The notes beneath the pieces were generated by a model. The model did no database searches, was not told where the DNA came from, and was given only the letters and a program-made list of their open reading frames with translations. The position numbers and the translations under genes were made by a program. Of a stretch of DNA of 64,000 bases, positions 11,945 through 24,915 are shown piece by piece. The stretch's first letter is position 1; each line of letters begins with the position of its first letter. The DNA comes from Zygaena filipendulae (lineage: Eukaryota > Arthropoda > Insecta > Lepidoptera > Zygaenidae): contig OU015650.1 of assembly GCA_907165275.2 (NCBI GenBank), positions 3,998,001-4,062,000 on the forward strand, in the 5' to 3' direction.

Positions 11945-13810
11945 AAATTTAACAAAAACATGATTCACCTGTTGCAATTATTTATGATTGACACTTGGGG
12001 AGGTGTAGGCGAGTTGACCAATCATTTTGAAAAAAAAATCAGTCGTAATTTCAAATGACGACGATTTTTAATTATTGCCAAAGTATTTCAATAATTTTCC
12101 AAAATTTTGTGCAAACTTGGAAAACTTTGAAAAAAAAATGAACACAATTTGGCTGTGGCGAAATAAATACATTTTCAAAAGGCAAAACCGCAAAGGGATT
12201 AATCTGCGACGTTTTTTATGCCTACGGTATTTTTTCGATTGGTGCGAATTGATCTCGTTAATCACATTGTTATCCCCTTAACCTCTGAAAACTCCGACAA
12301 ACAAATATGAGTGTCATTTGTTTGTCTGAGTTGAAAAAAAAAAAAGACATGAATATCACAATGATTGCATACAATTTTATTTCATAAGATGAGTGAATTT
12401 ATATAATTCAATTATTTTATATTTAATTATTTTTGAATATGTTTCAATTCAATCAGTTTTTATTAATACCTCTAAAAACCTAAGCCTTTGTTTTATCTAC
12501 ACACACGTGTCTTTTTAAAGACAAACTTTATGAGATGCTCTATAAAACATTTGCTAGTTTTATTTACCCACATGATCCATTTATCCCCAAAATACTAAAC
12601 AACCTACTTACAAAGATAAACGATTATTGTAATATGGAAATTATTATGCATAATAGGACACTTTTGAGTAAAGCACACAATGTGTTTAAAAAACTCCACA
12701 AACATGAATGAGGAACGATTTTTCACACAAGCGTCGGTCTTTTGTATAGTATACGTATATGACGGTAATTCTTTATCTCATTATAGGCTTAAACATTTCT
12801 TATTGAATACTTACATATATTCAGAAGAATAATTATTTGACTTTGACTTTGAAGGTATTATCATGAACTAAATACCTGTATAATTTTAGTGCATGAATGA
12901 GTACAATAATAAATAGTTTAAACACATACCTATAGTGGCGAAAACGGAAATTTAAGGCGGTCTTCAGTCATATTGTTTTACAATAAAAGTAAATATTGCA
13001 ATAGGTACTGCTAAATAAAAACCTCATTTCTCATACCTAATACTTTCTTGTCGATTCCTTTTCAAATGAAATACCTAACTTACGACACAAATTTTTATGC
13101 AGCAAGCTTAGTGATGTTATACCTACTTAATATTGTTTGAATTACAAATCATAATCGTGCGTAATATAACAAAGCAAATATTTATTGTGACTGACTAAAA
13201 TACTCACCCAAATATATAGGAAGCAACGCTAATAAACGATATTTATTTATTTTATTTTACTTTATTTGGAAAATCAACAGCTACAAAAATATAATGAACA
13301 TTTGAGTGTCAAACAAAAAAGCCGATTACAGATTTTCGCACATGGGTAGTGGAATAATAAAAAAAAAACATCAATTGCTCAACAGGCAACAGCAACTTCC
13401 ATAGTGGGAACTAAGTCCGACTATGTATTATTTTTTGCTTACAAAAAACGAATTTTCTAATACTCGCCTAAATATTAAACTCATCAGATTACTTTTTCAT
13501 GATAACAATACCTAAAGCTTAGACGTCATCACCCAAAATAAGCAGGGCTTTTACAAAATGGGTCTGGTAAAAGAGACAACATAATTTATAATACAATATT
13601 TATATACTTTTTTTTTAATACATATGTATAAAATAATATTAATAGATCTATAATATTTATAGACCTATTAAACACCCTTATACTCTCAGGGTGCGTACAA
13701 AATAATGGTTCATCACATAATAATTGCTTTCTCTGACGTGGACACTGGACGGGTGGGACGACGACGCCTGATTACTTACCCAAACACGGAGTGAACACAA
13801 TTTGACTATT
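11945..13810. other. Intergenic, no gene seen
   Basis: AT-rich spacer with simple A/T runs. Short overlapping open frames on both strands at 12068-12281 are composed of AT-rich codons (Phe, Lys, Asn) and look like chance. I see no RNA gene or clear transposon end. Confidence 0.5.
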
Positions 13811-13814
13811 TTTT

Positions 13815-14100
13815 TTTAGTCCGTCTTGTAAAAATAAAGAATATTGGACACATATTTTTTCTTTTTTTACGTAATCAAAAAATAACAGCGATACATTGAG
13901 TTGAAATTTCGCGTGACGTCACTAACTAGTGCAGTTTGTATGGCGGCTTGTAGCGGTAAGTGACGTCACGACCCCCTCACCCTAAACTTAAATGCGCTTT
14001 ATCTCTGTATATTTTAATTTATTTGAAAAAGCAAAAAATACGTGTTGATTTTTTTTTTATTTTCTAACTGATGGACCAATTAGAATTTTGATTTTCAAAA
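13815..14100. repeat. TTTAGTCCGT / GACGTCACGACCCCCTCACC repeat, full copy
   Basis: Carries TTTTAGTCCGTCTTG at one end, GTGACGTCACGACCCCCTC in the middle and CTAACTGATGGACCAATTAG at the other end. The ends (AGTCCGT / ACTGATGGACCAA) are roughly inverted. Relatives are at 6430 (inverted) and 28193. The class is unknown. Confidence 0.5.
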
Positions 14101-14124
14101 GTAGTCAACATCCCCATTCATGAA

Positions 14125-14195
14125 CACAAACAAACGCGGGAATCGAACCCGAGACGTCAGCAGGTTTGCTAACCGTTAGACTAACGGCGCGGCGC
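14125..14195 (-). repeat. tRNA-like SINE head
   Basis: The minus strand reads TTAGTCTAACGGTTAGCA, then TCGGGTTCGATTCCCGCG, which resembles an A box and a perfect B box of a polymerase III promoter. A cloverleaf with a proper acceptor stem is not evident, so this is a tRNA-derived SINE or tRNA pseudogene rather than a functional tRNA. Confidence 0.5.
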
Positions 14196-14229
14196 GGCGG
14201 TGCAATCAATAATTTTTACATCAATGTCT

Positions 14230-14435
14230 ATTATTTTTCAGGATCATCATCATCATATCAGCTGATAGACGTCCACTGCTGGACATAGACCTCGCCCAAG
14301 GATCTCTACAAACGACGGGTCCTACGCTTCCCGCATCCAATGGTATGCCGCGACCTTTGTCTTGGTTCAAGTCTTCGGTCCACTTTGTAGTGGGCCTATC
14401 CAGGCCGCGTCTCTCCGTTTTCAGAATGCTCAAAT
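14230..14435 (-). pseudogene. 3' end of an RTE-like LINE (reverse transcriptase tail)
   Basis: The minus strand encodes residues resembling the C-terminal tail of lepidopteran RTE-type polymerases: ...RPTTKWTEDL..., then a shifted continuation of the usual RDRSLWRSLGEA-type ending. The plus strand shows GTCCACTGCTGGACATAGAC, a motif I recognise as very common in lepidopteran genomes. The element is 5'-truncated and frameshifted. Confidence 0.5.
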
Positions 14436-14439
14436 GACA

Positions 14440-16715
14440 CGGGCATCTACACTACGGGTTTTATTTGTGAAGAGTGAATAAAATTCACTTCTTTGGTTGC
14501 GGTATTGCATAGACTAAACAGGTAGTTATAGTTGCATACTGCATAGGAATTTGCTCATTTTAATTTTTGCTTGTCTACTTCTCTTCTCACTATCGCAATG
14601 CGCTGAAAAATGTTAATACCGTTAATACCATGTTTATTTTCAAGCCTTCGTTCTCTCTTTACATTAAAAAAGACTCAGTTCCCAGATAAAGAATTAATCA
14701 GTGTTGAACATTAAAGGTACATGACCTCATAAACGACAAAGAAAGTAGAAATTGTACTGATAGGTTATTCTTGGCATAGTTAATAGTTATATATATATAT
14801 TTGTTAGTTATAGTTTTCGAATTTATGCGAATATAAATTTTAGCTCACGACTGTGCTATGTCTATTGTCTATCCCTGTTACGATTAACAAAAAGTTTAGG
14901 ACCTTCGAAATAAATTTTTCATTCGTTATTTGAAGAACTCCTGAGAATTCCGGAACATGTCAGGTCGATGCTAACCACTAACCGCGCGTAAGCCGCAATA
15001 CATGGTTGTGTTAATTTTTTTAATAAATAATCTTTGTCATAATTCGAATGTAATAAAATTGAAATTTTTTGCATGAAAAAAATCAATATTTTACGATACT
15101 AAACCAAAAATAATTAACTCGGAATATTTTTGAGGTACTTATTTAATTGTAATTACCTAGTCTATTTGCAATTCATTAAGTTTGTCTGAGTTCTAAGCAA
15201 TTGAGTTTTTTATATATGCTTTAGGTAGGTAGGTAAAATATTCTAGTCATTCACTTTTTATTGAAATCCTAATTAGAAAATGAGTGATTTTTTGTCCCAA
15301 TTGTTTAAATAATGAATTTATCTTTATTTTATAAAAGAACTACATATCGCAATAAATACCCGGTGAAATTTTCGTATTGAACTATGGAAGCATTTTAGAG
15401 CCCGTCTTTAAAGCATTATTGAGAAATTTACTATGGAAATGACAGGCATTGCCATAGCAAAATTCTCAATACGAAAATTTCGCCGTGTACAAAAAAGAAT
15501 AAAAAAAATAGACATAGAGATTATAAAATACCGAGGATTGTTGATGTTCACTGTTTCATTGCATCAATGAGGAACCAGAGAGCTGCCCAACATGTCTTAC
15601 AGTGATTCTCTTTAATTTAATTTTATTTATTATTTTCATCGAAATTCTATCTATTGTTATTTTGATATTAAATACATGCAGGGTGTAAAATTTCAAAGGC
15701 TTTAAAATAAATTTTAAGGGCGGCTACTTCACTAAAATCAAAATCCGTTCAGTAAGTTGATGATGTGTGTTGACCATTACAGTGATGTGCGTTCAGACAA
15801 ACAGACCAAAATTATAAAATATGTTAGGTATGATACGTTAAGTTATCTTGGTTGCATCATCTCTATTTTTTATTTACAGATTTGTTATACCTATAGATAC
15901 GTACCTATAGATATTTTATTTTAGGTAATGGGTAGGTGTATATTTAGTAAAAACTGATTTTCACATAGACATAGTTTAATTAAATGCTTTTACAAAATGC
16001 TATATAAAACAAGTATCATAATTTATAATATGGAAGATTTTAACCTTCATTAGCTGTTTACAAAAAATTTATTATATTTTGAAATGCAATTTTAGCTAAG
16101 TGAAATGTGTGCATATTTCACCTATCTAGAGCTACACCGTACACACCATAATACTAAGGTATTTGATGACTGTAAATAATCGTTTTTCATTACTCATACT
16201 CGGAAAGTAGGTCTGAAGTTGCCTGAGAAGCGGGTTGAAAGTAACCCTTTTCAGCCCTAGGGAGAATCGCTTTCAACTGACAACTGTCAAATTATTAAAA
16301 AAAAAACTAGGTCTATTTTCACATTTCTATTGAACCATGTTCCAACTTTCTATACAGCCAGCGCGATGTACAATTGAAATAACGTAAAGTTTAAGTAGGT
16401 ATTAATTAAAATAAAATTCACTCATTTTTTCTTTAGCTAATTCCTATTTTTATTTTTACTTTCCTTGCATTCGTAATGAAAAGCACAGTGTTATCCTCGG
16501 GAGAAAGACTTTCACCCCTAGGATAACAATGTACTATTTCATCACTCATGCGCTGAAATTATGTCATCTTAGACTCCGAATTCGAGATACAAAGTAGTAT
16601 GATTTTATTATTTTTACATTTTTAGAATTTTTTTTTTTTAATTTTTCTATTTCCCTGCATGAGTGATGAAAGTCAAATTTTCAACTCCGGTGTAAGTGAT
16701 CAATTACACATTTTA
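14440..16715. other. Intergenic, no gene seen
   Basis: AT-rich DNA downstream of the two-domain seroin gene. There are no open frames with coding character. Two near-inverted segments around 15365-15385 (CGGTGAAATTTTCGTATTGA) and 15462-15485 (TCAATACGAAAATTTCGCCG) bracket about 120 bases and may be the ends of a small MITE. Confidence 0.45.
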
Positions 16716-16729
16716 ACAATAAATACATC

Positions 16730-16735
16730 TTTATT
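16730..16735 (-). promoter_or_regulatory. AATAAA poly(A) signal of the two-domain seroin gene
   Basis: AATAAA on the minus strand about 185 bases after the TGA stop at 16919-16921. Its presence supports 16919 as the true end of a transcript. Confidence 0.55.
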
Positions 16736-16918
16736 TGCTACGCTCGCTCGTTCGTCTAATTACCTACTTCGGATATATGAAGATGTAATTGATTATACAT
16801 TCGAAGTAGGTAATCAGACCAACACTTAATCTATACTGTACAACCAAATCCTTATTGACGTTTTTTGATCGAAACGATTTCGCAGCATTTTCTGTGACGT
16901 TTTTCATAAGAGTCAGTG

Positions 16919-19900
16919 TCACCACACTGTGGAATACTCTTTTACATCACCATTGTTGTTGACGTATGTGTATATTGATCCACTGCCTTTATTGACTCCA
17001 TCCGCATTTGAACTCTGGCTGAAGCTCGACGAAAACATGCTCATGTCAGAACTGAACTTCTGTGAGGAATCTGCTTCATATTCATTCTGCATAAAATCTG
17101 AGGCGAACGGTTTGTCGAAGTTCTGAAAAATTTATTTTGTGTCCGATTTTTTTTTTGTAAAAACCAAAACTGTGTTTGTGAGACGGTCTTGTCAAACATT
17201 CGTGAAAAAAATAGGTACGTGGGTACGATATATTACAATCAATTAATGCAAAAATTTTTATGATACCTTAACTTTTGTAAATGGGACTACTCTGATATAA
17301 AAACAAAAATATAGTGGCTATGACAAGAACTACACAGACATGTCAAAAGCTTTATACATATAATAGCTGTTCCCCCGCGGTTTCACCCGCGATAATTTCG
17401 GAGTTCCCGTAGGAATTCAGAGATTAAAAGTAACCTATGTCGCTAAGGACTATCGTAGCTTCATACAAGTGAAAGAATTTTCAAAACTCGTTCAGTAGAT
17501 CCAGAGATTTCCCCCTACAACGTCACATACTCACAAACTCACATTTTACAAACACAATTCACAAACTCACAAACTAAAGCTCTTTATAATGTTATTATAA
17601 TATTATATTTATTTATTTATTTATTTTATTTATTTGCAAGAATATGGTAGGTACATAATTGGTGTTATTCTAAGATTGATTCAGCGTTGCCGGCGTACAA
17701 ATGTCAACTTTAACATAAAATTACAAAATTATAAAATTAAAAAATTATTTTTTTAACAATTAATAACATACATAAAGCCGAATACAGAACCTCCTCCTTT
17801 TTGGAAGTCGGTCAAAAACTAATATAAAAAGCCAATAATCAAATGTAATTGTCAATACTGCAATAATATTATAATACCTAATAACAAAATTATTCGGAAT
17901 AGTTGATGTCAAATAAAAAACAAAAAAATTGAGCGACTAAAATAAAAGAACAATTGGTTATGTCAGATAATTATTTTAATACAGATAAGTAAGTAGGTAT
18001 ATACGTATCAACGTAGGTAGACCACGTTGCTCATTGTTAAAGGAAGGAATCGAACCCACCACCTTCAGCATGCTGAAAAGCAACGCTCAAACTAGCTCTA
18101 AGAAGGGTTCTGGTTATTGATAGTTTAATTAACAGTACTCTAACAGCGGCTGCTAACAAGCAATGGTAATTAAATTAAATTAAATTAATTATTCATTGCT
18201 GAAGCGTTACTGTAATTGCCTTTTATTGGACATTTTTTTTTATTTCATCTTGCAACAAGCGGATTAATAACTTTGAGAATCGACGATATTTGAATATTCG
18301 ATCAAAAACATAAATGTGAAAGTAGTAGCCAAGTTATTAAGCTTTTAGTGATTATTCAAGACTGGAAGTTTGGTCTGTCATAGACTATAAAATCAATTAT
18401 AAATAATCAAAAGGATGGAATTATCAAACTAACGCAGGAAAAATACATTGATAAACTACTGAAAAGATTCAATATGGAACAGTGTAAACCTGTAAATACG
18501 CCTATAGAACCATATTTAAAATTAGAAAAGAATGATGGGTGTGACAAAAACTTTCCATACCAGAACTTGATTGGAGCTTTAATGTACCTAGCAGTGGCTA
18601 CACGCCCCGATATTGCTCATGCTGTAAGCTACTTATCTCAATTCAACAATTGCTACGGAGAAGCTCACTTTAAGAATGCAAAGAGAATATTGAGATACTT
18701 AAAGGGTACAAAAAGTATTGGCCTAGTACGAAAGAGATAGCAAACCATTGGTTGGCTATGCTGATGCAAATTGGGCAAGTTGTCAAATAGATAGAAGATC
18801 TTATACAGGATATTGCTTTAAATTGTCCGGCGCTGTCATTAGCTGGGAATCAAGAAAACAGCGAACCACAGCAATGTCAACGGCTGAAGCCGAATATATG
18901 GCATTGTCAGACGGCGTCAAGGAGGCATTGCATTTACGCATATTACTGAATCACATCTCAGCGCAGAGTCAAACCTGTATTACGATATATAATGACAACC
19001 AGGCAGCATTAAACTTGTGTAAAAATCAGGGAAGCAACAGAACCAAACATATTGACATAAGAGTTCATTTCCTGAGAGAACACATCCAGAATGGAACAAT
19101 AGCCACAGAATATGTCCCCACCGAAAACATGGAAGCGGACATTTTGACAAAAGGACTTCCAGGCCCGCGTTTTAAAGAAATGAGAGACTACCTGGGCTTA
19201 CAATGAATAGACCAATAGTGTTGTGAGGAGGAGTCTGTTGGCTGGAAACAGTTTTTAAATCTGACACAACTCTATTTTATTTAGAAATGATATGTGTTCC
19301 ATGTCAGATGATATAGATATTAAAATGAAATGTTGCTTCTCCTTCTCGGTGTGATTTAATTATCCCTATTATAATCTTTTGAATGAAATATCCTTTCGAA
19401 CTAGGTGATTTTCAATCAATTTAAACTTCCAACTTAGTTTTTGATATCAAGATAGATATTTCATCTGTATTTAAATAATAATGTTTTTAAGTTTCTACTC
19501 TTAGAATCATTACTGAAGTGTCTACCACAAACCTAATAGTATCTACTTGAATCTACTTGGGTAAACTGATTAATAAATGCAACTAGCTGTTCCCTTAAAC
19601 TTAAAGTGTTTTGATTGAAGTGCATACAATATACAGTATATACAATACTTTATCTATTCCTATATCTCTTAGTGTTTGAGAACATAAGGGATATAGAAAG
19701 TGTGCTTGTATGAGTATTTACACTCGCTAGAATTGAAACTTTAAAATAAATAATAAGAAGTAGGTATAATTAAAAAAACTTTATCATGTGTAATATAAGG
19801 TACTTTTGAGAACAAACAAAAGAGTAAAACACGATTAATTATTATCTTTACAGTTTTCATCGGGGAGTTCCAGTGGCAATTTTCCGGTTCCATCTTCAGA

Positions 19901-22900
19901 TCCTTGTCTTCATGTGTAATCAAGTACATACTCATGGCAACAAAACAAACTATCGCAAATTTGACTTCCCACCATTTGACACCAAGGTGTTTTAGTCTCT
20001 ACATTAGGACTCTATCATCAAATAAGTTGCATTGTAACCGAACTTACGTAAGTATGCCAAAGTAGTAAAAAATGGTGTGCAAATTTTGATGAAATTACAG
20101 ATTAATACGAATATTACAAGTTATTATCTTAATTATATTATAAAAGTTGTAAAAACAAAAAGTAATGGATAGGTCAAATTAAAATGTGAAAATGGTTTTT
20201 CCGCAATACAAAAACCTGCAGTTTGCCTGTAAACTATTTAGTTACTGAAAATCTCAATAGTACCCTATTAAAATGAAATTTTCAGCTTTATAAACATATC
20301 ATGTAGATGAGGCTTCCTCGAGTTAGTTCATAATTTGTTACTAATCACATTATCCCGCGTCGGCCTTTTTGTGAATTGTTTATTATGAGTTCAACTACAT
20401 ATTTCTGCATGATTTTTTACTCATATTATGGTCGTCCGAGTATACCGAGTCGTGAAAGTGTAATATGCCTTTAGATTATATTACGTGTTTTGTGTCGTGT
20501 GTAGTTAGTTTTTGTCTATGAATAAGTTAGCTCACAAGTATATAAAATAATAGATGTAAGTAGGTAGGTATACATAAGTAATATACATATAAAGTACAAA
20601 CTATAATTTTTATTATTACCTGTTTTATTTTGTAGCCTAATGTAATAAATATAGATGCGTAGGTAGTTCGGATCTGACGTACTTTAAAGTGCTCCTGCCA
20701 TTTTATTAGTTTTTACATGATAAAATGGCCAAAGACAACTCAAAAAAAGCATTATCTGATGTGACAAAGGCACTAACGTTGCTGAATGAAAAAATTTCGG
20801 CACAATCTGCTCTGATTGATGAGCAAAGTGAAAAAATTTTGGACCAACAACGCCTGATCAAGAGTCAGAAGAAGGTAGTTGAAGATTTGATTGTTACCTT
20901 GAATACAATGTGTACATATTCTACTGTACCAATTGATGAAAAGAAAGAGAAAGAAATACCCAAAAATACTGTTAGTCGGAAGAGTATTACCACTACGCCG
21001 ATTATATCCGATCGCGCTCGACGGGCGAACACACGAGCAACCATCCTTACAAATAAAGTGGTACCTGTATTGCCGAAAAAAACGAGACTACAGCAATCAG
21101 CTGTAGATACGAGTCGAACAGAGAAAACAACACCTCTAGTTACCCCTCCATCTGAGCCGGTGGGGCCACTAAACTCTCCGCCAACAATAACAGAGGGTGC
21201 ATTTGTTATGGATGGTGAGTGTGATGCTGCCTGGCAAGAGCCGCGTAAGAAGAGAAGGAGACCTAAGCCCATTGTAATTGTAGGATCTGGTGCGGAAAAC
21301 AGCGAACTTGAATCAGTTGAACGACTAAAGTTCATACAGACTTGGTCATTTAAACCAGATACCACGACGGAACAAATCCTAACTTTTGTCAATAAAATTG
21401 AACGTTCAGATAGCTACATAGTGGAAAAAAGGGACATCAAAACCGAAAGACATGCTGCTTTTGTGATTGGAATGCCAGAGAGTCTTTATCCACGTTTAGT
21501 CTCGCCGAGTTCGTGGCCACAAGGTATTCATGTATCGGATTGGTTTCGCGTCAGACCCCGCGCCCCGCGCGGGGCCCCCCTACCCGCACCGCAGCTTGAG
21601 CCCGAATCGGCGACCGCGGCCGTCACTAGTCGTCAGTAATCATGCGCCAGCGCAGTCGTCGAATATTATTAGTATGAATAAATTTAGTACTACGTCGCTA
21701 ACAATTTGTCATCAAAATGTCCAATCGCTTAATAACAAAACGGACAGATTAGAAGTACTGCTCGCCTCAGAATTAAAGTGTGATGTGCTGGCCATTACCG
21801 AGCATTGGTTATCCGATGGCAAATTAAAATGTATTAATTTGGATGGATTTAACTTGACGTCATTTTTTTTGTAGAAAAAAATCTAAGCACGGTGGGTCTT
21901 GTTTGTTTGTTAAAAATAATGTAAACGCCGTAGACGTGGTAGAACTAAATAATATGGCAACTGAATTGACATGCGAAATTTGTGCAATACTATTACCCGA
22001 TTTTGACTTGACTGTTATGTCCTTGTATAGAACAAATTTAATTAGCGCGCATGATTTTCTTACAGAGTTGGAATGTGTGCTCGAGAAGATTAGCGAAACT
22101 AGTAAAGATTTCATTATTTTAGGGGATATGAATATAGATTGTTGCGGGGTAACTACATCAGAACTGCGACGACTCAATGATATATTACTAGTCAATAATT
22201 TTACTAATATTGTGGATTTCCCAACGCGAATCACCGCGCATTCGGCGACCGGGGTAGATCATATCTATACTAACTTGCCGCCGGGTGCGGCATGCGCATC
22301 CCCAGTCATCACTAATATCGGTGACCACTACGCGGTCCGCGCCGAAGTAGTGTGTCGGCGCCGAGTGCCATGCCCGCTTACACACACTATTAGGGATTAT
22401 TCCAAAATTAATAGAATTAATTTTTTAGCAGCCATTGAAGCTATCGATTGGAATCATAAATTTTTAAATATAAGTAACTTCTCAGCTTTGACTATGGCAT
22501 CTACTATCATAACAATAATTTTTAATAGAATAGAAATTTGTTTTCCTTTTAAAAAAAGAACAATAAGATGTAAGGAGTCTTGGATGACGAATGAGATACT
22601 AAATATGAAGCTTTTGCTATTTGACCTAATCGCCCTAAGAAGCAGCCATCCGGATAACAATAAGTTAGAGGAATGGGTTGATAGATTTAATATTAATTAC
22701 AATAACCTTATTAAGAATACGAAACGTACCTATTATACCAACTTTATGACAAATAGTCGTAATACTAATAAAGCAATGTGGCAGGTAGTAAATAAAGAAA
22801 GAGGAGCGACCTCTCGGAATGTTGATTTTACTGAGATAGCAAAAAATAATGGGGTTAAGTTCGCCTGTAAAAAGGATGTCGTCAATACCATGAATGCGAG

Positions 22901-24862
22901 GTTCGTTGGTGCGGCGGCGGCGTGCGGAGCGCCGCGCGCGAACTTGCCCCGGGTGCGAGCCGCGCTGCGCGACGCGCGCCCGCCCGCCGACCGCTGCCTG
23001 CGGCTGCGGCCCTTCACTGCGCACGAGGTATACCGCATCATCACCGCGCGTATACCGCGCAAAAAGACAAAAGACATATACGACCTCTCTATGGATCTAA
23101 TACACGACATAGCCGCACCGCTGTCACCGGTGTTAGCGGACCTGTATAATCGATGTCTCATAGAGGGAATGTTTCCCACGCCACTCAAATTGAGCAAGGT
23201 CTCTCCTCTGTTTAAAGGGAAGGGAAAGCGGGAAGATATCGATGGATACAGACCAGTTTCAGTTATACCGGCGATCGCTAAAATATTTGAAAACGGTCTC
23301 AGCTCCCGCCTAATAGAGTATCTGGACTCACTAGGCGCCCTGTCTGATAGACAGTTCGCGTACCGCAAAGGCTTCTCTACGACCACACTTACCCGCGAAG
23401 TCGTGCGCCGGCTTGTGGAGGCTCGTGAAAACAAGATGCAGGTCGCTGTTGTCTGCTGCGACCTTTCTAAAGCGTTTGATGTGGCCGACCATGCAGTATT
23501 ATCAGCTAAACTGCAATACTATGGCATCGAAAGATACTCCCACGCTTTATTCGCCGATCTACTGCAAGACAGGTCACAGGTGGTGGTGGGGGGAGGAGGT
23601 ACAGTGAAATCCGATCCGCTGACAACCAAAATGGGTGTCGCCCAGGGGTCGTCAGTCTCTAATGTTCTCTTCTCCTTACTGCTTAACGACCTGCCACCAG
23701 CGGTTACGAGTGGTGAGGTTTTCATGTACGCTGACGATGTCGCGTGTATCGTTTGCGCTCCTACTGTAGATGAACTCGAACGACGACTTAACGAGACTGC
23801 AACCCATCTATCCTTATGGTTTGAAACTAATGGATTGAGTTTGAACCTGAGGAAGACACATTTCCTACACGTTTGTCTTGGAGGGAGGTCTCCGCGACGA
23901 TTGACAGTGCTTGCGCAGGGATCCGAAATCGATCAAGTTGATGGGACCACCTTTCTCGGATTCGAGCTTGACGTTGGCCTAACATGGTCTTCTCATATCG
24001 AGAAGCTGTGCGGGAGGCTAGGTGGTGCGTGTTTTGCACTTCGACGTCTGGCACGAGTGGTTCCGAGGGACGTGGCTCGCTCGTCTTACTTTGCTACAGT
24101 GCACTCGCTCCTGCAGTACGGAGTGGAGCTGTGGGGTCGTGCCGCCGACTGCGAACGCGTTTTCCGCATGCAAAAGCGAGCCGTACGAGCGATTGTGCAG
24201 GTACCGCAATATACATCGGCCAAACCCTATTTTCAGGAACTTCAAATTCTTACCTTGCCCTCGTTGGTAGTTTTACAAGTAGCTATATACGTGTATACAC
24301 ACCCGAATTCGTACAAGACGCCAGCTAATGTTCATGCACATGACTTGCGCTCTGAGGGGGGTGCCTCGCTCGCTCGCGAAGTCAGACAAGCTGACGCACG
24401 TGATGGGGCCGACCGTGTTCAACAAACTACCCGCACACGTAACCTCGGCCCCATCACTTGCTTGTTTTAAAATAAGACTAAGACGCCTTCTTCTCAAGCA
24501 CACATTCTACTCATTTAATGAATTTTTGCAGTTTGAATTAGTTTAGGTATTTTGAATTTTTTATTATCTTTTTATTATTAATTTATTATTAATTTAAATG
24601 AACTGTTTGACCTATGTGATATTTAATCTTAGATAGGTACATTATTTTATTGTTTTTTTAATTCAATTTTTTATTATCAATTTATTTATTTACACATTTT
24701 ATTTTTAAAATTTACAATGTTACAGTCTTACTTGTTAATTATTTACAATTTTTCCTGATATTTACTTTTTTGCTTTTATTTTTACATTTTTGTGTAAAAA
24801 AAAAGGTTTTTATTATTTTTATCTATTTAGTAATCGATTCTTGACATGTAATAATTATTTAC

Positions 24863-24915
<53 letters not shown>

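Larger units (their letters stand above)
20640..24913 (+). mobile_element. Nearly full-length poly(A) LINE (CR1/Jockey group)
   Basis: Contains a short 5' leader, an ORF1, an ORF2 with endonuclease and reverse transcriptase, a 320-base 3' UTR and a 50-base poly(A) tract (24864-24913). It lies on the plus strand inside intron 5 of the minus-strand two-domain seroin gene. The long poly(A) and the small number of lesions suggest a fairly recent insertion. The exact 5' end and target duplication were not found; 20640 is approximate. Confidence 0.75.

Noticed and set aside
12068..12281. Two overlapping short open frames on opposite strands
   Set aside because: AT-rich Phe/Lys/Asn composition, no signal peptide, splice sites or promoter.
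14125..14195. Possible functional tRNA gene on the minus strand
   Set aside because: The B box is good, but I could not pair an acceptor stem, and the sequence adjoins other repeats.
20865..21392. 175-residue minus-strand open frame opposite LINE ORF1
   Set aside because: It is antisense to a recognisable ORF1 protein and has no start context or domain.
22733..23434. 233-residue minus-strand open frame opposite the LINE reverse transcriptase
   Set aside because: It is antisense to conserved RT motifs and has no domain of its own. It is open because of GC-rich codons on the coding strand.
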